A DNA stretch of 64,000 bases from Streptomyces fagopyri (lineage in GTDB: Bacteria > Actinomycetota > Actinomycetes > Streptomycetales > Streptomycetaceae), in contig NZ_CP045643.1 in NCBI RefSeq assembly GCF_009498275.1, positions 7,130,001 to 7,194,000 on the forward strand, in the 5' to 3' direction. A program made the translations under genes and the position numbers. Of the stretch, positions 8,434 through 16,878 are shown one piece after another. The notes beneath the pieces were generated by a model. It had not been told where the DNA came from, did no database searches, and saw only the letters and a list, made by a program, of their open reading frames with translations. Position 1 is the stretch's first letter. Each line of letters starts with the position of its first letter.

Positions 8434-9249
8434 GTGGCAGGAGTGGCACGCCGCCGCCTCGACGCCGAGCTGGTCCGCCGGAAACTCGCCCGCTCGCGCG
8501 AACACGCGGGCCAGCTGATCGCTGCGGGCCGGGTCACCGTCGGCAAGACCCTGGCGACCAAATCCGCCACCCAGGTGGAGACCGCGGCCGCGATCGTCGT
8601 CACCCAGGACGACAACGACCCCGACTACGTGTCGCGCGGCGGGCACAAGCTCGCGGGCGCGCTGGCGGCCTTCGTGCCCCGGGGCCTGCGGGTCGAGGGG
8701 CGGCGCGCGCTGGACGCGGGAGCCTCCACCGGAGGCTTCACCGACGTGCTGCTGCGCGCGGGCGCCGCCCATGTCGTCGCCGTCGACGTCGGCTACGGTC
8801 AACTCGCCTGGTCGCTGCAGAGCGATGAACGCGTCACCGTCAAGGACCGTACGAACGTACGCGAGTTGACGTTGGAGGCGATCGATGGGGAGCCCGTGGA
8901 CCTTGTTGTCGGGGATCTGTCCTTCATCCCGCTCGGACTGGTGCTGCCCGCCCTCGTGCGGTGCGCTGCGCCCGACGCCGATCTGGTGATGATGGTCAAG
9001 CCGCAGTTCGAGGTGGGGAAGGAACGACTGGGCAGTGGTGGAGTCGTACGCAGTCCGGAACTGCGCGCCGAGGCGGTGCGCGGCGTGGCCGGACGGGCCG
9101 CGGAACTGGGACTCGGGGTGGAGGGCGTGACCGCCAGTCCGCTGCCCGGTCCCTCGGGCAATGTCGAGTACTTTCTCTGGCTGCGTGCCGGGTCGCCCGA
9201 ACTCGACCCGGCCGACGTAGACCGTGCAGTGGCGGAGGGGCCGCGTTGA
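8434..9249 (+). CDS. tlyA: TlyA-type rRNA 2'-O-methyltransferase (S4 + FtsJ-like)
   Basis: A 271-residue protein with an N-terminal S4 RNA-binding domain (residues ~5-65, RRRLDAELVRRKLARSREHA) and an RrmJ/FtsJ-like methyltransferase domain. The SAM loop is LDAGASTGGFTD (~residues 90-101); further motifs are VVGDLSFI and MVKPQFE, which supply the Asp and Lys of the catalytic tetrad. TlyA methylates 16S and 23S rRNA riboses (cytidines that govern capreomycin sensitivity in mycobacteria). GTG 8434 has AGGAG at 8418-8422; a GTG at 8443 abuts its own AGGAG and is less likely. The stop overlaps the TTG start of nadK. Confidence 0.92.
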   Translation: MAGVARRRLDAELVRRKLARSREHAGQLIAAGRVTVGKTLATKSATQVETAAAIVVTQDDNDPDYVSRGGHKLAGALAAFVPRGLRVEGRRALDAGASTGGFTDVLLRAGAAHVVAVDVGYGQLAWSLQSDERVTVKDRTNVRELTLEAIDGEPVDLVVGDLSFIPLGLVLPALVRCAAPDADLVMMVKPQFEVGKERLGSGGVVRSPELRAEAVRGVAGRAAELGLGVEGVTASPLPGPSGNVEYFLWLRAGSPELDPADVDRAVAEGPR

Positions 9250-10151
9250 CACAGACCCGAGCTCGTACTGTTTTCCTGCTCGCCCACACCGGGCGGCCCG
9301 CTGCGATCCGCAGCGCCGAACTCGTCGTCCAGGGGCTGTTGCGCTCCGGACTCGGGGTCCGTGTCCTGGAGGCGGAGGCGGCGGACCTGCCGCTGCCGCC
9401 CGAGGTGGAGCTCGTCCGGGAGGCCACCCCGCAGTGCCTCGACGGGTGCGAACTGCTGATCGTGCTCGGCGGTGACGGGACGCTGCTGCGCGGCGCCGAG
9501 TTCGCCCGCGCGTCCGGTGTCCCGATGCTCGGCGTCAACCTCGGCAGCGTCGGGTTCCTCGCCGAGGCCGAGCGCGACGACCTCGACAAGGTCGTCGACC
9601 GGGTGGTCACCAAGGCGTACGAGGTCGAGGAGCGGATGACCGTCGACGTCGTCGTGCACCGCAACGGCGACATCGTGCACACCGACTGGGCGCTGAACGA
9701 GGCCGCCGTGCAGAAGGTGTCCGCCGAGAAGCTCCTGGAGGTCATCCTGGAGATCGACGGACGGCCGGTCACCGGCTTCGGCTGCGACGGCATCGTCTGC
9801 GCGACCCCCACCGGGTCCACGGCGTACGCCTTCTCCGCGGGCGGGCCCGTGGTGTGGCCGGAGGTCGAGGCGCTCCTGATGGTGCCGATCAGCGCGCACG
9901 CGCTGTTCGCCAAGCCGCTGGTGACCTCGCCCGACTCCGTGCTCGCGGTGGAGGTGCTGCCGCACATTCCGCCCGGGGTGCTGTGGTGCGACGGGCGGCG
10001 CACGGTGGAGCTGCCGCCGGGAGCGCGGGTCGAGGTACGGCGCGGTGCCGTTCCGGTGCGGCTCGCACGGCTGCACCACGCGTCGTTCACCGACCGGCTG
10101 GTCGCGAAGTTCGCGCTGCCGGTGGCCGGGTGGCGGGGCGCGCCGCACTGA
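9246..10151 (+). CDS. nadK: NAD kinase
   Basis: A 301-residue ATP/polyphosphate-dependent NAD kinase that makes NADP. The signature GGDGTLLRGAEFA follows LLIVLG, NLGSVGFLAEAE marks the substrate loop, and the second domain carries TPTGSTAYAFSAGGP. I start it at TTG 9246, which overlaps the tlyA stop (TTGA) and has GGAGG at 9234-9238 at good spacing. The reading frame extends upstream, but only as a shadow of tlyA. The order tlyA-nadK-recN is conserved in actinobacteria. A hairpin follows the stop. Confidence 0.94.
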   Translation: MTQTRARTVFLLAHTGRPAAIRSAELVVQGLLRSGLGVRVLEAEAADLPLPPEVELVREATPQCLDGCELLIVLGGDGTLLRGAEFARASGVPMLGVNLGSVGFLAEAERDDLDKVVDRVVTKAYEVEERMTVDVVVHRNGDIVHTDWALNEAAVQKVSAEKLLEVILEIDGRPVTGFGCDGIVCATPTGSTAYAFSAGGPVVWPEVEALLMVPISAHALFAKPLVTSPDSVLAVEVLPHIPPGVLWCDGRRTVELPPGARVEVRRGAVPVRLARLHHASFTDRLVAKFALPVAGWRGAPH

Positions 10152-10153
10152 GC

Positions 10154-10173
10154 CGTGCCGCCGTGGCGGCACG
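10154..10173 (+). terminator. Hairpin after nadK
   Basis: A GC-rich inverted repeat 3 bp after the nadK stop: the CGTGCCGCC arm at 10154-10162 pairs with GGCGGCACG at 10165-10173. The loop is minimal, so the outer seven to eight pairs form the practical stem. Confidence 0.6.
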
Positions 10174-10601
10174 ACCGCCTGGCGGGCGCGCGAAGGGAAG
10201 TGGGCGAGGGGTTCGTCGCCGTCACGGTCACCGTGGTGGCGGGCGAACCCCTCGCGCCGCTCCCGAGGCCGTCAGGAGGCCCGTGGAATCCCACGGACCC
10301 ACGGACCCACGGACGCCCACGGTGCCCATGACCGGTCCTGCGGGGACATGGGGGCTGGTGGCCTGAGGGAGAGCCTGCGGGCCCGTGCGACCCCGTGGCG
10401 GGCCCGGGAGCCCGCAGGGCGCACCCGGCGGTACGGGCCGCGCGGCGCCCGGTCCACGGCCCCGTACGGACCCGGCGGGACCACCAGCGGGAAACCCCAC
10501 CCCAGCGGGTGACACACGTCCCCGGGTGAGCCCCGTCACCTGCGCCTTCGCACAAGCAGGGCAGGGCCCGTCGCACATCGGGTCCCTGACCTCGTAAGGT
10601 C
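10174..10601. other. Gap before recN without a convincing gene
   Basis: About 430 bp of very GC-rich sequence. Open frames exist on both strands but are Gly/Pro/Arg-rich, mutually overlapping and lack ribosome-binding sites, so I call none. TAAGGT at 10595-10600 is a plausible -10 box for recN. Several short complementary GC tracts (around 10430-10480) could pair, but I see no clean terminator there. Confidence 0.6.
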
Positions 10602-12338
10602 GTGTCCGTGTTGGAGGAGATGCGGATACGGTCGCTCGGAGTCATCGACGACGCAGTCGTCGAATTGTCGCCCGGCTTCACCGCCGTGACGGGTGAGACC
10701 GGTGCGGGCAAGACGATGGTGGTCACCAGCCTCGGGCTGCTGCTCGGTGGGCGCGCGGACCCCGCCCTCGTACGGATCGGCGCCAAGAACGCCGTCGTCG
10801 AGGGCCGGATCGCCGTACCCACGGGAGGAACGGCGATCCGGCGGGCCGAGGAGGCGGGAGCCGAACTCGACGACGGAGCGCTGCTGATCAGCCGTACCGT
10901 TTCGGCCGAAGGACGCTCCCGGGCGCACATCGGCGGACGGTCGGTGCCCGTGGGCGTACTGGCCGAACTCGCCGACGAGCTGGTCGCCGTGCACGGACAG
11001 ACCGATCAGCAGGGGCTGCTCAAACTGTCCCGGCAACGGCAGGCCCTCGACCGGTACGCCGGGGACGCGGTCGCCGCGCCGCTCGCCAAGTACGCCGGTG
11101 CCTACCGCCGGCTGCGGGCGATCACGACGGAACTGGACGAGATCACCACCCGCGCTCGTGAGCGGGCCCAGGAAGCCGACATGCTGCGCTTCGGGCTCGA
11201 GGAGATCGCGGCGGTGGAGCCGCGCTCGGGCGAGGACACGGAACTGTCCGCGGAGGCCGAGCGGCTCGGCCACGCGGAGGCGCTGGCTTCGGCCGCCATC
11301 GCCGCGCACGCGGCGCTCGCCGGCAATCCGGAGGACCCCGAGGGCATCGACGCGGCGACCCTCGTCGCGGGTGCCCACCGGGCCCTGGAGGCCGTACGCG
11401 CGCACGACTCCGCGCTCGCCGGGCTGTCCGGACGGATCGGGGAGATCAACATCCTGCTGCGCGACGTGGCGGGAGAACTGGCCGGGTACGCCGACGACCT
11501 CGACGCCGATCCGCTGCGACTGTCGGCGGTCGAGGAGCGCCGGGCCGCGCTCACCCAGCTGACGCGGAAGTACGGCGAGGACGTCGACGCCGTACTGGCG
11601 TGGGCGGAGCAGAGCGCCGCGCGACTCCTCGAACTCGACGGCGACGACGAGCGGATCGGCGAGCTGACCGCCGAGCGGGACGCGCTCCGGGCCGAACTGG
11701 GCGGACTGGCACAAGCGTTGACGGACGCCCGGACGGAGGCCGCGGAACGGTTCGCGGCTGCCGTGACCGCCGAGCTGGCCTCGCTCGCCATGCCGCACGC
11801 ACGCGTGTCGTTCGAGATCCGGCAGACCGACGACCCCGAGGGCGTGGAACTCGGCGGGCGGACCGTCGCGTACGGGCCCGCAGGCGTCGACGAGGTCGAG
11901 CTGCTGCTCGCGCCGCACCCCGGCGCACCGCCCCGGCCCATCGCCAAGGGGGCGTCCGGCGGTGAGCTCTCGCGGGTGATGCTCGCGGTGGAAGTGGTGT
12001 TCGCGGGGACCGATCCCGTACCGACGTATCTCTTCGACGAGGTCGACGCCGGGGTCGGCGGCAAGGCCGCGGTCGAGATCGGGCGGCGGCTGGCGCGGCT
12101 CGCCAGAAGCGCTCAGGTGGTCGTGGTGACGCACCTTCCGCAGGTGGCCGCGTTCGCGGACCGGCAACTGCTGGTCGAGAAGACGAACGACGGGTCGGTG
12201 ACCCGGTCCGGGGTGAAGGTGCTGGAGGGGGAGGACCGCATCCGGGAGCTGTCCCGGATGCTGGCGGGACAGGAGGACTCGCAGACGGCTCGGGCCCACG
12301 CGGAGGAGTTGCTGGCCACGGCTCGGGCCGACGCGTAG
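10602..12338 (+). CDS. recN: DNA repair protein RecN
   Basis: A 578-residue SMC-like ATPase of double-strand break repair. Walker A GETGAGKT is at residues 31-38, a helical coiled-coil stretch spans ~150-370, the ABC signature is KGASGGELSRVMLAVEVV, and Walker B is YLFDEVDAGVGG, followed by VVVTHLPQVAAFAD. Length and order are typical. The GTG at 10602 lies 1 nt after a TAAGGT -10 hexamer; with a normal +1 the message would start at the next in-frame GTG (10608), giving a leaderless transcript. An ATG at 10620 abuts GGAGGAG with no spacing. The start is therefore uncertain by up to six codons. Confidence 0.94.
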   Translation: MSVLEEMRIRSLGVIDDAVVELSPGFTAVTGETGAGKTMVVTSLGLLLGGRADPALVRIGAKNAVVEGRIAVPTGGTAIRRAEEAGAELDDGALLISRTVSAEGRSRAHIGGRSVPVGVLAELADELVAVHGQTDQQGLLKLSRQRQALDRYAGDAVAAPLAKYAGAYRRLRAITTELDEITTRARERAQEADMLRFGLEEIAAVEPRSGEDTELSAEAERLGHAEALASAAIAAHAALAGNPEDPEGIDAATLVAGAHRALEAVRAHDSALAGLSGRIGEINILLRDVAGELAGYADDLDADPLRLSAVEERRAALTQLTRKYGEDVDAVLAWAEQSAARLLELDGDDERIGELTAERDALRAELGGLAQALTDARTEAAERFAAAVTAELASLAMPHARVSFEIRQTDDPEGVELGGRTVAYGPAGVDEVELLLAPHPGAPPRPIAKGASGGELSRVMLAVEVVFAGTDPVPTYLFDEVDAGVGGKAAVEIGRRLARLARSAQVVVVTHLPQVAAFADRQLLVEKTNDGSVTRSGVKVLEGEDRIRELSRMLAGQEDSQTARAHAEELLATARADA

Positions 12339-12379
12339 CCGTCCGGCGGTGCACGCGCTCCCGCGGCGCGCCGGACCGG

Positions 12380-12473
12380 GGCCCTGCCGCGCCGAGGCCC
12401 TGCCGCGCCGAGGCCCTGCCGCGCCGGGGCCCTGCCGCGCCTCGCCGGGCCGGGGTTCGCCGGGCCGGGGTTC
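12380..12473. repeat. GC-rich 16-bp and 15-bp tandem repeats between recN and the next gene
   Basis: Four copies of a 16-bp unit (GGCCCTGCCGCGCCGA) begin at 12380, 12396, 12412 and 12428. Two copies of a 15-bp unit (GCCGGGCCGGGGTTC) follow at 12444 and 12459. The 12339-12792 gap has no convincing gene. The array looks like slippage-prone simple sequence and could vary between strains. Confidence 0.75.
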
Positions 12474-12792
12474 GGGGCCCGTGTCCTGGAGGGGATCCGC
12501 CCGTGCATCGGCTGCGCTCTGCCGCGCGCCCCGGTCTGGGTCCGGCCCCGCGTCCCGGTCGGCGTCCGGCTCTCCCGGGCCTGGCCGGGCTCCGCCCCTC
12601 GCGGTGGCGCCGGGCGCTACCCCCGTGTCCCGGGCCGGGTTCAGGCCCCGCGCCTCGGCTTGACCGCCTCGGCGGCCGCGGCCCTGGCGGCCCGCGTGGT
12701 CCGTCGTCCGCCGCGGTTCGCGGATGCCGCTCCGCGGCCGTTCTCCGTCCGTCCCTCCCGGCGCTTCGCGCCCGGCCTCCGGAGTGGCCCGC

Positions 12793-13656
12793 ATGATCAC
12801 TGTGTTCGGTACCGCCGCCGCGACCACCCGCGCCCTTCTCGCCGCCCTGCGGGCCGAGCCGCCGGGCGGCCCCGGTCGCTGGGAACGCGCGAACCACGCC
12901 GGCCGCACCGTCGAGCTGTACGCGGGTCCCGCGGTCGCCGTGGGCGCGGCGTTCGGAGCCGCCCTGGCCCACCGCGGGGCCGGATTCGCCGTCCTGGCCG
13001 CCGGTGCGTGCGGCGCGTACGACGACATCGCCGGGGCCGGTGACCCGCGGCGTGGGTTCCGGGCGCATCTCGGGGCGTTGCGGGACGGCGAAGTCACCAG
13101 TGGTGCCGTCAAGTTGTTCGGGATCTCGGCCGCCGGGCTGGTGGCGGGGGCGCTGCTGAAGGAGCGGCCCCTGGACCGGCTGCTCGCGGGAGTGGTGATC
13201 GCCGGGAGCGCGCACTTCGTGAACCTCGTCGATGTGCGTCCCGGGCGGGCCGCGGGCGCGGTGCTGGCACTGGGGGCGCCCGGAATGCTGCGGGGCGGGC
13301 GCTCCGGGAGGCTCGCCGCCGCCGTGACGGGTGCAGCGGCCGCGGTTCTCCCCGACGATCTCGGCGAGCGCGTGATGATCGGCGACACCGGCGCCCACGC
13401 GCTCGGAGCCGCGCTGGGCACCGCCGTGGTCGCGGGCAACGGGCGGGCCGGACTTCTCGCCCACGCCGTGGCACTGGTGGCCGCGACGGTGTGCGGGGAA
13501 CAGGTCAGCGCCGTGGCGCGAGCCGGACGGCGCCCGCGCCAGGACCGGCCCTCCGCGCCCGTACGGGCCGCCCGCGCCCCCTGGCACCTCCGCCCCTCGG
13601 CGTCCGTCCCCCGCGGGAGCGACGGGGGCCCGCCGAGCCAGGCCGCCCCGGCCTGA
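12793..13656 (+). CDS. Putative membrane protein resembling WecA/MraY-type phosphoglycosyltransferases
   Basis: A 287-residue, alanine- and glycine-rich, hydrophobic protein. Three spaced motifs echo the polyprenyl-phosphate sugar-1-phosphate transferase fold: AYDDIAG with GEVTSGAVKLFG after it (the DD motif region), HFVNLVDVRPGRA (the NxxNxxD region) and MIGDTGAHALGA (the FGDxG region). Fewer membrane spans are visible than the usual ten to eleven, and the C-terminal ~45 residues are Pro/Arg-rich. It may be a diverged or shortened relative, active or not. ATG at 12793 has GGAG at 12781-12784. The next gene encodes a GT4 glycosyltransferase, suggesting a cell-surface glycan role (inference). 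Confidence 0.72.
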   Translation: MITVFGTAAATTRALLAALRAEPPGGPGRWERANHAGRTVELYAGPAVAVGAAFGAALAHRGAGFAVLAAGACGAYDDIAGAGDPRRGFRAHLGALRDGEVTSGAVKLFGISAAGLVAGALLKERPLDRLLAGVVIAGSAHFVNLVDVRPGRAAGAVLALGAPGMLRGGRSGRLAAAVTGAAAAVLPDDLGERVMIGDTGAHALGAALGTAVVAGNGRAGLLAHAVALVAATVCGEQVSAVARAGRRPRQDRPSAPVRAARAPWHLRPSASVPRGSDGGPPSQAAPA

Positions 13657-13868
13657 GGGCAGCGAACCGCTCACCCGTGTGGGTGACAGGCGCCGTCGAG
13701 TGGGTCGGTGTCCGGCGCGGGGCGCTCCGATGGCGGTCCCGGAACACCCGTACGGCCTGGCATCCTTGGACGCAGTACACGGAGCACTACGTGCGGTACG
13801 CCCCCTCCGCAGACCTTTCTGTACGTTTCTCCGTGACCGTCCGACGCCGAACCAGGAGCCCCGGCCAC

Positions 13869-15005
13869 GTGACCCACGTGAGCAGCCACCCACCGCACGG
13901 CCAGTCGCCGCTGCGCACCGTGCAGGTGCTCGGCGGCGGAAGCGCGGGCAGCAGCGCCCATGTGCGGTCGCTGGCCTCGGGCCTCGCCGCCCGTGGCGTG
14001 CGGGTCACCGTCTGCGCCCCGTCCGAGGCCGAGCGCACGTACGGATTCACCGATGTGGGAGCCCGGCACGTCCCGGTGGCCCGCAGTGGTGACCCCGGCT
14101 CCGTGGCGGCGCTGCGGATCGCCTGCGCGGACGCCGACCTCGTGCACGCGCACGGGCTGCACGCCGCGCTGCGGGCCGCGCTCGCGCTCAGCGGGCGGCA
14201 CACCCCGCTCGTCGTCACCTGGCACACCCGTGCGCAGGCCGAGGGGGCGCGGGCCCATCTGCTGCGTCTGCTGGAGCGGCGCGTCGCGAGGGCCGCCGCC
14301 GTCGTCCTCGCCACCTCCTCGGACCTGGTGGACCGCGCCCGCAGTCGCGGGGCCCGGGACGCCCGGCTCTCCGCCGTCGCGATCCCGGCACCGCGCAAGG
14401 CCGTCGAACACGGGGACCCCGACCGGCTGCGCCACAAGGCGCGAGCCGAACTCGGCGCCACCGAACGCCCGTTGCTCATGGCGGTGGGCTCCCTCGACCG
14501 GCACCGCGGATACGGCACCCTGCTGGACGCCGCGCGCGCGTGGCGGGACCTCGACCCCGTGCCGCTCCTCGTGATCGCCGGCGAGGGGCCACTGCGTACG
14601 GTCCTCCAGGGGCGTGTCGAGGACGAGGAACTGCCGGTCCGGCTGCTCGGCCGGCGTGACGACGTCTCCGAGCTGCTGCCCGCCGCCGATCTCGTGCTGC
14701 TGTCGAGCGGCTGGGAATCCCGTTCCGTCCTCGCGCAGGAGGCCCTGCGCGCGGGCGTGCCGCTGGTGGCGACCGCGGTCGGCGGCATCCCCGAACTCGT
14801 GGGTGACGCCGCCGAACTCGTCCCGTACGCGGACCCGGGGGCGCTCGCCGCGGCCGTGGTGCGGCTCCTCGGCGATCCGGCGCGCCGGGAGCTGCTCCGC
14901 GAGAGGGGAGTGCGGCAGGCCGCCGGCTGGCCGACCGAGGACGAGACGGTGGCGCAAGTGCTCAGCGTCTACGACGAGTTGACCGAGGTACGGCCCCTCG
15001 TCTGA
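13869..15005 (+). CDS. GT4-family glycosyltransferase (GT-B fold)
   Basis: A 378-residue retaining glycosyltransferase of the GT4 type. The N-terminal Rossmann half has TVQVLGGGSAGSSAHVRSLA, binding the acceptor side. The C-terminal half has LLMAVGSLDRHRGYGTLLDA and the donor loop SSGWESRSVLAQEALRAGVP (its Glu pair is the E-x7-E motif) followed by TAVGGIPELV. GTG 13869 has AGGAG at 13854-13858. The reading frame stays open back to 13491, but that part overlaps the preceding gene and is not coding. Substrates are unknown; the preceding WecA-like gene suggests lipid-linked glycan assembly. Confidence 0.88.
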   Translation: MTHVSSHPPHGQSPLRTVQVLGGGSAGSSAHVRSLASGLAARGVRVTVCAPSEAERTYGFTDVGARHVPVARSGDPGSVAALRIACADADLVHAHGLHAALRAALALSGRHTPLVVTWHTRAQAEGARAHLLRLLERRVARAAAVVLATSSDLVDRARSRGARDARLSAVAIPAPRKAVEHGDPDRLRHKARAELGATERPLLMAVGSLDRHRGYGTLLDAARAWRDLDPVPLLVIAGEGPLRTVLQGRVEDEELPVRLLGRRDDVSELLPAADLVLLSSGWESRSVLAQEALRAGVPLVATAVGGIPELVGDAAELVPYADPGALAAAVVRLLGDPARRELLRERGVRQAAGWPTEDETVAQVLSVYDELTEVRPLV

Positions 15006-15042
15006 GGCCTCGGCAGACGGCGTCCGGCTCCTCGCGCGGGAT

Positions 15043-16683
15043 TCAGGACACGTGCCTTCGTGCCCGTAGTGCCAGGCTCAACGCCAGTACCGTCTGCGGG
15101 TCGTCCAGGTCCGTACCCAGCAACTCCCCGATCCTGGCGAGCCGGTTGTAGAGGGTCTGCCGGTTGAGATGCAGCTCGCGGGCCGTCTCCGCCTTGCGGC
15201 CCGCGTGTGCCAGGTACGTCTCCAGGGTCGGCAGCAGCGGAGGCCTGGAACGGTGGTCGTGGTCGCGCAGGGGGCCGATGGCCCGGTCCACGAAGGCCGC
15301 CAGGTCCGGGTGGTCGCGCAGGCGCCAGAGGAGGAGGTCGATGTCGAGGCGGCGCGCGTCGTACCAGGGGCGGTCCGACAGGCCCTGCGCGGCCGTCGCC
15401 GTCTCCGCCGCGTGCCGCAGACCCGCCGAGGCCGCCGCCCAGCCGCCCGCGACGCCGACCACCACCACCGGGGGCAGCGCACCGGGCCGCTGCATCCCCG
15501 CGCGCTCCACGCCCGTCCGCAGCGCCAGTGCCACCCGGTCCGCGACCGCCTGGCGCTCGGACTCCGCACGCAGGCCGAGCAGGAGCGGGACACGGCCCTC
15601 GACGGGGCGTACGCCGAGCAGCACCGGTACCCCCACCGAGGCCAGTTCCTCCGCGACGGCCCGGGCCAGGACCGCCCAGCCTCCGCCGGGGGACAGGCCG
15701 TCGGCGAGCCGCATCACGACGGGCAGAAGCGGGCTCCCGCCCGGCTTGAAACCGAGCACGCGGGCCTGGGCGGGGGCGTCCTCCGCCTGGATACGGCCCT
15801 CCGCGAGGTCGGTCAGGAAGTCGCCGCGCCCACGTGCGGCGAGTTCCTCCTCCTGGCGGGCCTGCATCAACACGACGGCCAGGATGCCGGCGGCCCGCTC
15901 CGCTGCGATCCGGTGCACGGGAGCGATCGGTGAGCCGACCGGCAGCAGGACCAGCCGGGCCCGCACCGCGCCGGTTCCGGGGCCGCCGCCCGGCACGTCC
16001 ACGAGCGTCGTCCCGGCGGGCGGCTGTTCCTTGTGCTGGCCGCGCAGCCCCTCCCACACCTGGAGCGGATCGGCGCCGGCGGAGCCGGATCCCGCGGCGT
16101 ACAGGAGCTGTCCGTCCGGGGTCTCCAGGAAGACCGGGTTGCCGCTGAAGTCGGCCAGGATGCGCAGGACCTGGGGGACACCGCCGCCGCCGAGGAGCGC
16201 CTCGGTGCAGCGCCGGTGCACCTCCTCGGCCTGCTGGAGCAGCGCGTAGTGACCGTTGACGATCTCGGTGTGGATCTCCTCCGTGACCGCGACGAACGGC
16301 ACTTCCCGGTGCAGCTGGACGAGGGGCAGGCCGGCCGAGCGGGCCGTCTCGACGAGGGCCGCGGGCAGTCGGGCGAAACGCGGGCCGAGTTCGACGACGA
16401 GCGCCGCGATCCCGCGCTCGGCCAGCGTCCGGACGAAGGCGCGCTGGTCGGCGGGGCGGGTGCCGAGGCCGTAGCCCGTGGTCAGGAGCAGTTCGCCGCC
16501 CTTGAGCAGTGACGCGATGTTCGGGACCTCGCCCGCGTGCACCCAGCGCACGGTGCGCTGCAGCCGGTCGGCTCCCGCGAGGATCTCGGGCAGCCCGCCG
16601 CGCAGCCCGGGCAGCTCCAGTGCCCGCTGCACGGTGATTCCGGCGCCCTGGGTGTCGAAGCTGCTGTCCGTACGGCTGTCCAT
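15043..16683 (-). CDS. PucR-family transcriptional regulator
   Basis: A 546-residue regulator. The N-terminal PucR domain (ITVQRALELPGL, LLKGGELLLTTGYGL, residues ~15-140) is followed by a middle GGDEF-like region and a C-terminal PucR helix-turn-helix (TLETYLAHAGRKAETARELH and LNRQTLYNRLARIGELLGTD, residues ~485-540). PucR proteins often control purine, amine or amino-acid catabolism and are activated by metabolites. The effector and targets are not readable. ATG 16683 is chosen because the upstream extension is Arg-rich and unlike the family. It faces the GT4 gene tail to tail with a 37-bp gap. Confidence 0.88.
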   Translation of the reverse strand: MDSRTDSSFDTQGAGITVQRALELPGLRGGLPEILAGADRLQRTVRWVHAGEVPNIASLLKGGELLLTTGYGLGTRPADQRAFVRTLAERGIAALVVELGPRFARLPAALVETARSAGLPLVQLHREVPFVAVTEEIHTEIVNGHYALLQQAEEVHRRCTEALLGGGGVPQVLRILADFSGNPVFLETPDGQLLYAAGSGSAGADPLQVWEGLRGQHKEQPPAGTTLVDVPGGGPGTGAVRARLVLLPVGSPIAPVHRIAAERAAGILAVVLMQARQEEELAARGRGDFLTDLAEGRIQAEDAPAQARVLGFKPGGSPLLPVVMRLADGLSPGGGWAVLARAVAEELASVGVPVLLGVRPVEGRVPLLLGLRAESERQAVADRVALALRTGVERAGMQRPGALPPVVVVGVAGGWAAASAGLRHAAETATAAQGLSDRPWYDARRLDIDLLLWRLRDHPDLAAFVDRAIGPLRDHDHRSRPPLLPTLETYLAHAGRKAETARELHLNRQTLYNRLARIGELLGTDLDDPQTVLALSLALRARRHVS

Positions 16684-16878
16684 GCTGCGGACGCTACCCG
16701 CGCACCCCGTGCGCGGGCACCTTCGAGGCCGGAGCCGCCGGGGGTCCGCCGGGCCGAGGGCGGTGCCAGGGCGTCCCTGCCGCGTCCGTGCGGCCACGCC
16801 GCGCGGCATCCCGCGCAACGGCCACGGCGGCCGCTGTTCGGCGGCCGCCGTATGTCGCCTCGTCCCGTCCCGGAGGGT

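Noticed and set aside
10228..10578. 116-codon minus-strand ORF between nadK and recN
   Set aside because: Gly/Pro/Arg-rich, no motif, and overlapping frames on both strands are equally open; it would also lie across the recN promoter area.
12349..12663. Frames across the 16-bp repeats after recN
   Set aside because: Open only because the GC-rich tandem repeat lacks stops; the predicted peptides are Arg/Ala/Pro repeats.
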